Assembly (NCBI GenBank): GCA_903813345.2
Contig: CAIIXF020000010.1
Coordinates: forward strand, 14,267,181 to 14,331,180
From: Owenia fusiformis
Lineage: Eukaryota; Annelida; Polychaeta; Sabellida; Oweniidae
Direction of reading: 5' to 3'
DNA: 64,000 nt
Shown: one piece after another, positions 52,401-63,301 of the stretch
Position numbering within the stretch: position 1 is the stretch's first letter
How the letters are laid out: the number at the start of each line of letters is the position of its first letter
Notes under the pieces: model-generated
What the model was told of the DNA's origin: nothing
The model's database searches: none
What the model saw: only the letters and a program-made list of their open reading frames with translations
Made by a program: the position numbers and the translations under genes

Positions 52401-55400
52401 ATTTTTTGTTTTAGGGTACATCTTGCTGATTGTGCTTAACCTACTGGGAAACCTTGCATATTTTATTGGCACAGGATCCTCTAATGCAGGGGTCTCATTT
52501 GGCCTTTCCATTGCATATGTGTTACTTTTTACACCATGTTCATTCCTTTGTTGGTACAGACCAGCATACAAGGCCTTCAGGTTGGTGGGCCAACTCAATG
52601 TGCTGTTTCGTAATTTTCATGATTTTGTTAGGATAAAATGCTGCATGTATTAGAGTTTTCTATATATGTGTATTGATTTTATATTTGCGTTTTATTTCAG
52701 TGTTGGCTTATGTTATAGGTTAGCTGCCTTAGAGCATGGACAAATTGCTGTTTGTTTTGAGTCATGTTCATTCAGGCACTGGGGCCTCCCCTTGTGTATG
52801 GAAGCATGGTGTTTGAACTGTGATGCATGGTGGCCATTACTTAGAGCAAACAGCCTAGATATTGTTAATGTCGGGTGTTGTAAATCGATCCTATGATTTA
52901 TTCATTCATTCTATTTTATTTCAGTTTATTCAGTAACACTCATACTGAATTTAATTGGGAGTCTAGCATACTTTATAGCTTCCCCTTCTGATAGGAAAAC
53001 TACATCAGGGACCCAATTCGGAATGTCAATACTGTTTATGATTCTGTTTGGCCCTTGCTCCTATCTCTGTTGGTTCAGGCCTGTATATAAGGCATTCAGG
53101 TAGAAATTACAGGAAAAATATTTACTATACATGAACCTGCTTGCTGTTGCACAGTTTATGATGTTTAAAATGTTCTTTTTGATGTATGTTCTTTTATGAA
53201 CTAGTATAAGAAGGCTATTTTAAGCATTGAGAAGAGCATAAGGGGATTTTTTTTCAAAAATAAAAATTGATTTAAATCACAATATGAGATGACCCTTTAC
53301 CTGGTATAATGTTTCAAAAAATGGTTGATTGGTATGCTTTTCAATGGCTCAGCTTGTTACATCAGTCCTCCTTTTCACATACAGGGTCCTCTGTTCATTG
53401 TTCTTGTTCCCTTGTTTATTTTCTGATCAAATATATATCGATTTCCAATGTAATTCAGATAAATCTAGGATCATATCAATTCAGCAAATATTTATCTGGA
53501 ATCCAAAAATTTATCAAAAAGATAAAATTTATAAATTCTAGGATTCTTACAAATTCACACCCCCTGGTAATGTAGTATTCAAAAGTCCTTAAAATAAATA
53601 ATTGTTAGGTTTGGCTTCCGCAGAATCATAAGGTGTACGTCCTAGAGGCATTCTAATATGCACATATTCTCACAGGCACATGCTTCCAGAGGTCATCGAA
53701 ATTCCAAACTAACCTTCCCTTTTGCACAAACCCCTTAGGCCATAAGAAGTAGATTCTTTGTTTTGCGTCCTGGCAAAATCCAAATCATGCAAGGGTACAA
53801 GGAAAACAAACACAAACTCAAGAAAAAACACAAACTTGTTTGCTGAGAAATGTATACATTTTATGGGCATAAAAGGGGATGACATACCAATTTGCAGTGA
53901 TTACAAATACATATCTATACATTTTATACGATATATTTAAACATAGCTATTATTCAAGGGTAAAAAATAAGAAAATACTCAATGTATGCCTTAGTAATTA
54001 TAACACTGTCAATTTTGACGCACATTAAATTATCCGCCATTTTGTCTGATTCTGATTGAACGAAAAGCGATGGTACTTTCAGACCCTTGTGATTGCTATT
54101 TGGATGTGTTTGTTTTTTCTGATTTACTCAAAATCGTGCAAGCAAGGGGACGCAAAACAAAGAATCTACTTCTTATGGCCTTACCTGAATAATTGCCATG
54201 GATTGTATTTTATTTTTAAACAAGCTAATGTTATATTTGTTGTTACTATTATTTCAGTTTACACAATTGTGCTCATGTTAAACCTCCTTGGGTCATTAGC
54301 ATATTTTATCGCTGCGCCAGCTGAGCGCAAGAGTTCCGCGGGAACACAGTTTGGAATGTCTATACTGTTCCTTATACTGTTTACGCCCTGTGCATTTATC
54401 TGCTGGTATAGACCTGTTTATAAAGCCTTCAGGTAACACAATAGGGAATGGCAATATTGGGGCCACTTGGGTTGCATTTTGATTTGTGGATTTTTCTCTC
54501 ATTTGTTATTCTCTTTCTAAAGGTGATTTTCATGATTGTTTCTAAGGTATATATGACTATGTGATGTATAATAGTTATACTTATTTTTAACAATCTTGGC
54601 TTTTAGAAAGGGTATAAATCTTTAATGGATATGTCAAAGCTAGGATTTTAATCGCAGTAAGGTATTGCAATAAATCTATGATTATATTGCATGTATAAGT
54701 GGTAAACAAGATGCAAGAACTCAAATAATCAGTCAAAAGCAGTGAATGAGACACCACAAGATTTTTTTTAACCTTTGCAATACTTTCATTATTTATTCAG
54801 GCATAAACATTTTTCCAACAATTGGAGATTTCCTCAACTTCAAATAACAGTAGCCCACGTGTGCTCAAGACCAGCTTTGACATATTCATAATTCTTAATA
54901 ATTTTGAACTTTCCCTTCTTTCTTGTCTTTGTCTATTATCTTTTTTGCTTTCCCACCCAGTAATAATTTAATGTTATGACATTATATAGTTATTATTATT
55001 ATATGCATGTTAATACTTAATTTGTTTATTTTTAGAATAGAACTAAAATACTTGTATATATATTGACTAATTCCTCTGAAATGAAATTTGATTGCCCCTT
55101 GAAAGGATGAATCGGAATACCATGAATATTGGTTAAGATATACTTTTATATCTGATCTATGTGTTGTAAAATACTTAAATACTTGATAACATAGAGTATT
55201 ATGCAAAACATATGCAAGCTATTTCACAATTTAAGGGATTTGGTGATTTGGTGATAAAGACAAGAACACAGTGTTAATAGTATAATAGTATACACACAAC
55301 TGTGGCATTCTATAACTGAAAATATGTATCAGTTTCAACCATAAATCACTTCTACTATACTTTTAGTTTATTCTGTCCTTATGATCTTCAACTTTATTGG

Positions 55401-58400
55401 AGCCTTGGCATATATTATCGTTGCGCAAGGAACTACAAAAAGCGGAATGGCGGGGACTTCATTGGGTCTCTCCATACTCTGGTTGATCCTCTTTACTCCA
55501 TGTTCATACGTTTGTTGGTTTCGTCCAGTTTATAAAGCATTCAGGTCAGGATACAGAATAAGTACAGTGTCAGCTTTCCAGTTTTTATGTCAATTTCAAG
55601 GGGTCTCCAAATCAGGCTTAGGCGTTTGTTCCTTTGCAAGCTTTTTCAGTTTTTTATTTCATGGGGTCTCCAGAATAAGCTTAGACAATCATTCCTAGTG
55701 TGAGCTTTTCCAGTTTTATCCTTAATTAAGCTTTTTATTGAGTATAGAATAGGAGTCCTTGAGTGGGCAATAAGCTGCTTCAATGCCCTGCATTTCCAGT
55801 TGTGTCAGTATGAGCTTAATGGTAATGTTCAATTAAAAATTTCCGATTGTTGCATAATAAGCCTCTGTCACTGTACAGAATATAGAATAAGATATGGAAA
55901 GCCAACTATGTTGTGTCCAACTATGTGGTGTTCAACTATGCAACTATCCGACTATATTTCAGAGATGTGAGGGTGCCATATTTGAGATCAGAGTATAAAA
56001 CCTTGCAGCCTGTCATATGTTATGCCCTAATTGCTAAATTATATTTAGATTGCAAAATGTGCTGATAGTGATAGGTGCGCATGTGGTAATTCAATGATAT
56101 TATGTCAACCAAATTCTGCATTTCGAGCTTGTTTATATACATTATGTGCCAACATCCCTGGCTGCCTGAAATAGAAATGGAGTTCAAGTACAAAAAAGGA
56201 AATTGATACAACTGGACATATCAGTGTCACAACTAAAAAAACTTATGAATGACCAATATATAGCGCTGGTTTTTTGCAGGGAAAGTGGTACTTGAGTTCC
56301 TCAATATACTTGGAAGTCTGGCATTTTTAATCGTAGCATTACAAACTGGAAAGGATAGTGACAATGCAGGGCAAAGTTTCGGACTTTCAATTTTATGGTT
56401 TATCCTGAACAGTTTTCTATCATTTTGCTGCTGGTTTAGGCCTTTATATAAAGCATTTAGGTGAGGACTATTAAAGAAGATATGAGGTTTATAGGGTATA
56501 ACATTTAAAAGATGTGTAAAGTGGACTTGGTGTGAGATTAACATTGAGAAACATGCTTTATTAATGCTTGAAATTCATACAATAATATTTGGTTTTGAAC
56601 AATGTCAGCTTTGGTGTTTCTGATTTCTAATATTGTGTCAATAATATAATCATGAGATGTTGGAATGCCAAATAGGAGAAGTGTATATTTTTCTGTCGGA
56701 AAACTTTTGGTCTTTCAGTTATGTGCAATTAGTGAATTTGGTCAGTTTTGCATTTAGTTAGCTCATGGTCTTTCATTAATGGGAATTTAATGAAATCTTT
56801 CAGTGTATGCAATAAGTAAACTATGGGTCTTTCAGTTATGATCAATAAGTAAACTATGGGTCTTTCAGTTATGATCAATAAGTAAACTATGGGTCTTTCA
56901 GTTATGATCAATAAGTAAACTATGGGTCTTTCAGTTATGATCAATAAGTAAACTACGGGTCTTTCAGTTATGATCAATAAGTAAACTATGGGTCTTTCAG
57001 TTTTGATCAATAAGTAAACTATGGGTCTTTCAGTTTTGATCAATAAGTAAACTAGGGGTCTTTCAGTTATGATCATTAAGTAAACTACGGGTCTTTCAGT
57101 TATGATCAATAAGTAAATGGGTCTTTCAGTTTTGATCAATAAGTAAACTATGGGTCTTTTGGTTATGATCAATAAGTAAACTATGGGTCTTTCAGTTATG
57201 ATCAATAAGTAAACTAGGAGTCTTTCAGTTTTGATCAATAAGTAAACTATGGGTCTTTCAGTTATGATTAATAAGTAAACCTTTGGTCTTTCAATTATGA
57301 TCAATAAGTAAACTATGGGTCGTTCAGTTATGATCAATAAGTAAACTACGGGTCTTTCAGTTATGATCAATAAGTAAACTATGGGTCTTTCAGTTTTGAT
57401 CAATAAGTAAACTATGGGTCTTTCAGTTTTGATCAATAAGTAAACTAGGGGTCTTTCAGTTATGATCAATAAGTAAACTATGGGTCTTTCAGTAATGGTC
57501 AATAAGTAAACTATGGGTCTTTCAGTTATAATCAATAAGTAAACTATGGGTCTTTCAGTTATGATCAATAAGTAAACCTTTGGTCTTTCAATTATGATCA
57601 TTAAGTAAACTATGGGTCTTTCAGTTATGATCAATAAGTAAACTATGGGTCTTTCAGTTATGATCAATAAGTAAACTAAGGGTCTTTCAGTTTTGATCAA
57701 TAAGTAAACTAGGGGTCTTTCAGTTATGATCAATAAGTAAACTATGGGTCTTTCAGTTATGATCAATTAGTAAACTTTTGGTCTTTCAGTTCTGATCAAT
57801 AAGTAAACTATGGGTCTTTCAGTTTTGATCAATAAGTAAACTAGGGGTCTTTCAGTTATGATCAATAAGTAAACTATGGGTCTTTCAGTTATGATCAATA
57901 AGTAAACTATGGGTCTTTCAGTTTTGATCAATAAGTAAACTATGGGTCTTTCAGTTATGATCAATAAGTAAACTATGGGTCTTTCAGTTATGATCAATAA
58001 GTAAACTATGGGTCTTTCAGTTTTGATCAATAAGTAAACTATGGGTCTTTCAGTTATGATCAATAAGTAAACTATGGGTCTTTCAGTTAAGATCAATAAG
58101 TAAACTATGGGTCTTAAAGTTATGATCAATAAGTAAATTTTGGTTTTTCGATTATGATCAATAAGTAAACTATGGTTCTTTCAGTTATGATCAATAATCA
58201 ATAAGTAAACTCTTGGTCTTTCAGTTATGAGAATTATGTGAATATTTTCATCCTTACCCTACTATCACTCTATATGTACGAGTATTATTGACGAAGTTGT
58301 CTTCAGATACTATGTTATGTTTCAGATGTATCAATCCTTGGTTGACTCTTCATTTTTATACTTTTTAGGTTTCTTTCCAGTTATTACAACTCAACCCATG

Positions 58401-61400
58401 ATTTGTATTCTATAATTTTGACAAAATGAGTGAGACATACATGTATATATTACAGGGTGGACCATACTTCTTTTCCTGAATCTCATTGGCAATCTAGCCT
58501 CTTTTATTGTTGGATCGAATGGGATGAATTTCGGGTTTTCCATATTGTGGTTAATCTTGTTCCCTGGATGTTCATTTATATGTTGGTATCGTCCTGTCTA
58601 TAAAGCATTTAGGTGAGCTGAGGATGTACAGTGAAATAGACAAGATGCGAGTAGATTTAATCTTGATTTACGTTATCTAGTATTCAAAATTCAGTCAATA
58701 TTCATGTCATATTTGAAATCTACAAGTAAAAGAAATATGGTTTCGAAAATTGTTTATCAACTTAGAAAATTTAATTTTTTTTGAAAATATGGGAGATTCC
58801 CCATAGACCCCACGTTATAAAATCACAAAAATGTGAATATATTTTCTTGTATTGGACAGATAACATTTTCTTTTACTGGATATATTTTAATTTAATTTAA
58901 TTTACTGGTAGCTACCTACTCGCATCTGAGTCATTCACATTTCTTTGCAGTGTTCTCTTTATCTCTTGTCTGGCTTCTTGACTGAACTAATGGTTACATA
59001 ATATAGGCGTTTGAAAGCTCTTCTCCCATTTTGCTTCTCTTGGCAAGGACATTTGATAGATGTTATGCCACCATCAGAAGTGGTGACATATTGTTATAGT
59101 CTCCAACTTTTTTGTGGATGGCAGCCAGCATCTGTTACAAATTCTTAGCTTCAAATAACTGGTGTTGACATTTTGTCGTGTTAATTCCTTGTTTACTTTT
59201 GCTTATACTGTACCTTGCAAAAGGTCAAGGTTATACTGCTTTGCAAAAGTTGAAGGTGATATTGCTATTGGAAAGTTAATCAATAATACAAACCTCATTG
59301 GCTTGTAATATAAGCCAAAACAACCCAATAAGGTGTGTATTAATGATTACTAGTAACTTCCTGTTATCTCAAAATCTGCTTGAAACTATACCATTGGATC
59401 ACTATAGGAAATTCATCAAAAAGAAAATCTGAGAAATTATTGGCATACATGGAACCTATTTAAAACAGCATTAATATTATTCAAAAGCGATCGTAAAAAT
59501 GATTCCCAGCCCTCTGAAGTTAGAAAAGTAACAATATCTGGGTGCAAATCCAGAGATGATCTTCGAACGTGAGAAATATTTTTTGGGATTATATGGTGCA
59601 ATCTTAAAGTCAATTAAATTAAAGTGTATTGGTGTTTTTTAGATGAAAAACACAAGCGAAATGCATGAAAAAACTACCCTGATTTATTCTATAAACAACT
59701 CGTGGTCCTTTGTTCCCAGTTGCCATATATTATCAGCCTCTCTATCTACAGTACTTCAATATCTGTTTATGGAGGCTGTTGCCTTAAAAGTTTGTAAATT
59801 ACGATTTGTTTAAATTCAAAAGTCTGGTGATATTGTCAAATTCCGTACTTAAGACAATTGAAATTAAGGAATCTTGATGAACGTGCAGTATTTCCCATAA
59901 ACAGTTAACACAGAACTTTCAGAAAAGGCGATGACTCGATATTGGGAAGCAAAACTACCTTTATCATCAACCATTTAATGCATGTTATAATTTCAATCTG
60001 CTGTGTATTTCAATCTATTGCATAGTCGAAAGAAATGTCTAAAATTATGTTATGATGGCAATATGCACTAGACTGAGTTATTACAAAACTAATATCTATA
60101 GTTCTCTCTTTTCTCTCTCTGAATTAATGTTGTTTTGATTAATATTTCACTTGTGTCCTATGTTTTAGTTCATTCCATCACTCACCTGCTCAACGTACTT
60201 GGTGCCCTAATTTACTTCATAACATGTCCTGCGGATAAGAAAGGGGGTGCAGGGACCACATTTGGCTTATCTATCCTGTGGTTGATATTTGTACCATGTG
60301 CCTACTGTTGCTGGTTTAGACCTGTCTATAAAGCATTTAGGTGGGGAGACAGTCCTCTAATTAAATGCCCCATCCCCCACCTTTTTATTTGGAGATACTT
60401 AAAATACTATTTTAAAGTTATGTAATTCTTTCCCTATTTATAGTTATATATAACTATTTAATCAAGTTAAATAAATAGATACTGTTTATTATATAAGAGT
60501 GAATAAGAATAGACTCTCGTGGTCCCTACATCCTACTTCATCTTGACAAGGTATGAGTAAGCCCCTACTTCCTCCAGACAAGTTATGAGTAAACCCCCAC
60601 TTCCCCTAGACAAGTTATGAGTAAACCCCTACTTCATCTAGACAAGTTATGAGTAAATCCCACTTCCTCTAAACAAGTTATGAGTAAACCCCTACTTCCT
60701 CTTGACAAGTTATGAGTAAACCTTTACTTCATCTGGACAAGTTATGAGTAAACCCCCACTTCCTCTGGACAAGTTTTTAGTAAACCCTACTTCCTCTTGA
60801 CAAGTTATGAGTAAACCTTTACTTCCTCTTGACAAGTTATGAGTAAACCCTTACTTTCTCTGGACAAGTTATGAGTAAACCCCTACTTCCTCAAGACAGG
60901 TTGTGAGAAACCCCTGCTCCTAAAATACATATGAAAAAATTTTAAGTTGTGTTAATGTATAGCTTCAAATGTTAGAATAACATGTTAAAGTAGAACAGTG
61001 TGTAATAGTTGTTTGGAAATACCCATCTTAAACCACTCTATCCTATTTTCTTAACCTGTCTCATAAGTACCTACATGTATGTATACAGTATATATAAAAC
61101 TTGTGCGGTATATAGCTCTGAACATGCTAAGGGCGCTGTTTCCTTAACCATGAGGTCATGAGTTTGAGACGTATGAGCTCCTTGTCCTTATTCAATTGTG
61201 ATATTTTGAACAAAAAATACGTAAGGCAAAACTAAGGTAACAATCACAAAATCAATTGCCGGCTGATAGTTTTAAATCTAATTTTAACTGAGTTGGCCAT
61301 AAAATAGTAGGTTGAACCATTAGCTGGCAGTTGAAATTCTGAATGCTACCTCATCTTTTAGCACATTCTTATTGATCTGATGCCATCCATATATAATATA

Positions 61401-62004
61401 AATATATTTGGATACATATACAGTGAGATCACTTTGTTTAAAGTGGTAAAGTTGATGCATCATAAAAGTGAAAGCTCTAATTTTTCATCTGAACAGTTTA
61501 GTAGTCAGAGAGGAAATAGAAATGAGCTGTTTCTTATATCTGCATGTTTAGACTGCTTCAACTTACTGCTTAAACATTGCTTATACTTGCACTGTCTGGA
61601 ATCTGGTATCTTTCCTCGGACTAAATTCTGCTTATGTAAGCCCTTTACTGTTAAGTATTATATCTTTTAAGTTAGACATGTTTTTATCTTGTCATAGTAA
61701 TTTCTCATTTTGTGCATTATGCATAGCTTTTCAGTAATTGTCTTTAATTACAAAATATAGTTAAATCTATAAAGATCTGATAAAATAAGTAATATGATAA
61801 CAGTAACATGATAATATATTCTTTAAATATTTTTTGTAACTATTGATCATTGAAATATTTTGGAATCTCGCACCTGTACTAATGTCTGCTTTTTTATTTC
61901 AGGAGTGACAGTTCCTTTAACTTCTTTATGTTTTTCTTCGTGTTTTTCTTCCAATTCTGTGTGAATGTCATCCAAGCTGTAGGCATTGATGGATGGGGCT
62001 ATTG
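46404..62004 (+). CDS. SCAMP: secretory carrier-associated membrane protein, 3' end beyond window
   Basis: A four-pass post-Golgi and endosomal membrane protein. Exons: 46404-46460, 47357-47440, 47782-47826 (possible cassette), 48264-48404, 49714-49780, 50051-50179 (6a) or 50392-50535 (6b), one of seven alternatives 7a-7g (52415-52580, 52925-53099, 54258-54432, 55367-55544, 56280-56460, 58456-58612, 60169-60340), then 61903-62004. Seen: three NPF motifs near the N-terminus (EH-domain ligands in the family), a Pro-rich PPAY segment, a coiled coil ([17 protein letters not shown]), the NNWPPLP...CFYQDF block, TM1-loop-TM2, the [11 protein letters not shown] cytoplasmic segment (E peptide, active in exocytosis in mammalian SCAMP2) and TM3. 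The exon carrying TM4 and the C-terminal tail is not in the window. Identity is secure; use of the alternatives is inferred. Confidence 0.95.
47357..47440 (+). CDS. SCAMP: SCAMP exon 2: third NPF motif
   Basis: [14 protein letters not shown], then [14 protein letters not shown]; 84 nt, phase 0-0, acceptor TTTCAG, donor CAG|GTTTGC. Confidence 0.92.
47782..47826 (+). CDS. SCAMP: SCAMP exon 3: possible cassette exon
   Basis: TTTCAG|...|GTGAGG bounds 45 nt coding [15 protein letters not shown], phase 0-0. No counterpart recalled in vertebrate SCAMPs, so it may be optional or not used. Confidence 0.5.
48264..48404 (+). CDS. SCAMP: SCAMP exon 4: Pro/Ala-rich segment
   Basis: [20 protein letters not shown], then [11 protein letters not shown] and DDLQKRQE. 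141 nt, phase 0-0. PPAY is a WW-domain-type motif. Confidence 0.93.
48647..49417. mobile_element. hAT-like MITE in SCAMP intron 4
   Basis: CAGAGATCACGATAG at the left, CTACCGTGATCTCTG at the right, with TATGACC duplicated at both flanks (48640-48646, 49418-49424). Terminal CAGAG and a 7-8-bp duplication suit hAT. It contains a 91-codon open frame (48871-49146) with no recognised domain. Confidence 0.7.
49714..49780 (+). CDS. SCAMP: SCAMP exon 5: coiled coil
   Basis: [20 protein letters not shown], then YN, ending in phase 1 (AATG|GTAAAA). Typical SCAMP heptad segment before the membrane domain. Confidence 0.93.
50051..50179 (+). CDS. SCAMP: SCAMP exon 6a: pre-membrane block
   Basis: [42 protein letters not shown]. 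129 nt, phase 1 in and 1 out; donor GGGT|GTAAGT. The conserved NNWPPLP...PCFYQDF...YYLW block of all SCAMPs. Confidence 0.93.
50392..50535 (+). CDS. SCAMP: SCAMP exon 6b: second copy of the pre-membrane block, donor GA
   Basis: Acceptor TGTTCCCAG; codes [47 protein letters not shown], open throughout. Same phase as 6a and 15 nt longer. The donor expected at ATAT|GAGTCA starts GA, not GT; the next GT lies after an in-frame TGA. Either a non-canonical GA donor, a decayed exon, or an exon giving a truncated protein. Confidence 0.6.
50946..51012. repeat. hairpin, CGAGGTCTCC type
   Basis: CGAGGTCTCC faces GGAGACCTCG with GCCGAAGGC and TAGGAGCGTAGCGACTA in the loop. A further GGAGACCTCGA lies at about 51485, so this may be one end of a 550-bp element between exons 6b and 7a. 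Confidence 0.6.
52415..52580 (+). CDS. SCAMP: SCAMP alternative exon 7a
   Basis: Codes (W)[18 protein letters not shown], luminal loop [11 protein letters not shown]2 [17 protein letters not shown], then [10 protein letters not shown](R). 166 nt, phase 1 in, 2 out. Acceptor TTTTAG, weak donor CAG|GTTGGT. Confidence 0.93.
52925..53099 (+). CDS. SCAMP: SCAMP alternative exon 7b
   Basis: (F)[18 protein letters not shown], loop [39 protein letters not shown](R). 175 nt, phase 1-2, donor CAG|GTAGAA. Closest to 7c. Confidence 0.93.
53738..54180. mobile_element. PIF/Harbinger-like MITE, copy 2
   Basis: Same family as 41291-41721, ends GGCCATAAGAAGTAGATTCT inverted, TTA duplicated at both sides. 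443 bp; lies between exons 7b and 7c and ends 77 bp before 7c. Confidence 0.8.
54258..54432 (+). CDS. SCAMP: SCAMP alternative exon 7c
   Basis: (F)[18 protein letters not shown], loop [39 protein letters not shown](R). 175 nt, phase 1-2, donor CAG|GTAACA. Confidence 0.93.
55367..55544 (+). CDS. SCAMP: SCAMP alternative exon 7d
   Basis: (F)[18 protein letters not shown], loop [40 protein letters not shown](R). 178 nt, phase 1-2, donor CAG|GTCAGG (weak). Confidence 0.92.
56280..56460 (+). CDS. SCAMP: SCAMP alternative exon 7e
   Basis: (W)[18 protein letters not shown], the longest loop [41 protein letters not shown](R). 181 nt, phase 1-2, donor TAG|GTGAGG. The usual FTPC at the end of TM2 is replaced by NSFLS. 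Confidence 0.9.
56703..58228. repeat. 33-bp minisatellite, about 45 copies, between exons 7e and 7f
   Basis: The unit contains GGGTCTTTCAGTT, ATGATCAATAAGTAAAC and a variable TAT/TAC/TAG/CTT. The length is a multiple of three, so one - strand frame stays open by chance over most of it. Internal variants (TTTTGATCAA, CTTTTGGTC) alternate in patches. Confidence 0.96.
58456..58612 (+). CDS. SCAMP: SCAMP alternative exon 7f
   Basis: (W)[18 protein letters not shown], shortest loop [33 protein letters not shown](R). 157 nt, phase 1-2, donor TAG|GTGAGC. Confidence 0.92.
58643..58927. mobile_element. MITE, AGATGCGAGTAG family, copy 3
   Basis: AGATGCGAGTAG to CTACTCGCATCT, shorter than copies 1 and 2 (285 bp); starts 30 bp after exon 7f. 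Confidence 0.75.
59040..59215 (+). mobile_element. GTGGTGACAT-type element fragment
   Basis: CCACCATCAGAAGTGGTGAC, ATATTGTTATAGTCTCCA, GTTACAAATTCTTAG, GTGTTGACATTTTGTCGTG. Same family and orientation relative to the host gene as 26484-27410. Confidence 0.5.
60169..60340 (+). CDS. SCAMP: SCAMP alternative exon 7g
   Basis: (F)[18 protein letters not shown], loop [38 protein letters not shown](R). 172 nt, phase 1-2, donor TAG|GTGGGG (weak). Last copy before the constant exon. Confidence 0.92.
60545..60915. repeat. about 32-bp minisatellite, roughly 12 copies, after exon 7g
   Basis: Unit like GACAAGTTATGAGTAAACCC plus CTACTTCCTCT. Imperfect, with point variants in most units. Confidence 0.9.
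61105..61185 (+). repeat. tRNA-derived SINE-like remnant
   Basis: TATAGCTCTGAACATGC resembles an A box and GGTCATGAGTTTGAGAC a B box, about 30 nt apart, in a degenerate tRNA-like layout. Not a functional tRNA. Confidence 0.4.
61903..62004 (+). CDS. SCAMP: SCAMP exon 8: TM3 and luminal turn, constant
   Basis: Acceptor TATTTCAG; (R)[34 protein letters not shown], ending phase 2 (ATTG|GTGAGT). All seven exon 7 copies end AG and this exon starts G, restoring Arg in KAFR-SDSSF, the family signature. Confidence 0.95.
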
Positions 62005-62131
62005 GTGAGTAGTCTAGCTCTTGTTTTAAAAGCATACGGTGAAACCGTTAAACTAGAACCCCCTGTTCGTGAAATACCTCTGTTCGTGGAAAACCTCTGT
62101 TAGTGGAACACTTCAGAGTCCCAAGACTTAA

Positions 62132-63301
62132 TTATCCCACCGAACGAAGTTCGAGGGGGATATAGAAAAGCCGTCCGTCCGTCCATTCATCCGTCCGTCC
62201 GTTCGTGTGTCCGGGCAATAACTCAAATACCGGTTGACGGATTTCATTCAAATTTTATAGGCTTATGCCTTATGGGTGTAGGACCTCTGCTCGAGAAGGA
62301 ATTTCAATATGGCCGCTTAATTCAAAATGGCGGCCATTTTTCGTAAAAACCGTTATCTTTGATAACTCAAATACCATTGAATGGATTTGGTTCAAATTTT
62401 AGATGCTCATGCTTAGGGACATAGGAGCTCTGCTCGAGGAAGGATTTTCAAGATGACAGCTAAATTCCAAAATGGCGGCCATTTTTCATAAAAAAACATT
62501 ATCGTTGATAACTCAAATACCATTGAATGGATTTGGTTTAAATTTTAGATGCTGATGCCTAGGGACATAGGAGCTCTGCGCAAGAAAGGATTTTCAAGAT
62601 GGCAGCTAAATTTCAAAATGGCGGCCATTTTTCATAAAAAAACATTATCTTTGATAACTCAATTACCATTGAATGGATTTGGTTCAAATTTTACATGATG
62701 ATGCCTAGGGACATAGGAGCTCTGCTCGAGAAGGGATTTTCAAGGTGGTAGCTAAATTTCAAAATGGCCGCCATTTTTCATAAAAGAACGCAACGTTTGA
62801 TAACTCAAATACCAGTTGACGGATTTGGTTCAAATTCTATATGCTGATGCCTAGAGACAAAAAAGAAGTTCTGCTCAAAAATGAACTTTCAAGATGCCCA
62901 CTGAATTTCAAAATGGCCGCCACTTTTTGTAAAAAAAACCGTAAATAATGATAACTCAAATACTAGTGGATGGATTTGGTTCCAATTTTATATGCTGATG
63001 TTTAGGGAAAAAGGAGATCTGCTTCAGAAGAAATTTCAAAGGCAATAACTGAATTTCAAAATGGCTGCCATTTTTCATTAAAAAAGTAACCTTTGATAAC
63101 CCAGATACCATTGGAAGGACATTCTCTGCTAAAGAAGAAATCTAAAGATGACAGCTGAATTTCAAAATGGCAACCATGTTTCATAAAGACATAATCTTTG
63201 ATAATTCAAATACCAGTGGATAAATTTGGCTCAATTTTTTTATCAAAACATGTTTTGTTCGTCGGGATTTGCTACTCCGTGGAGTTGCTGTTTTTCTAGT
63301 T
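62132..63301 (+). mobile_element. Helitron-like TTATCCC element, copy F
   Basis: TTATCCCACCGAACGAAG, CCGT tract, about six core units of roughly 150 bp (GATAACTCAAATACCA, AATGGCGGCCATTTTTC), end GTTCGTCGGGA, hairpin ACTCCGTGGAGT, CTAGTT. Same subfamily as copy E. Confidence 0.65.

Noticed and set aside
52666-52896. Further SCAMP exon copy between 7a and 7b
   Set aside because: The open frame has no SCAMP motif and no phase-1 acceptor or CW(Y/F)RP segment.
56729-58129. 345- and 120-codon - strand frames repeating [10 protein letters not shown]
   Set aside because: The 33-bp minisatellite keeps a frame open by unit length only; antisense to SCAMP, no domain.
61105-61185. tRNA gene
   Set aside because: Boxes are degenerate and the stems do not pair over a cloverleaf; a SINE remnant is more likely.
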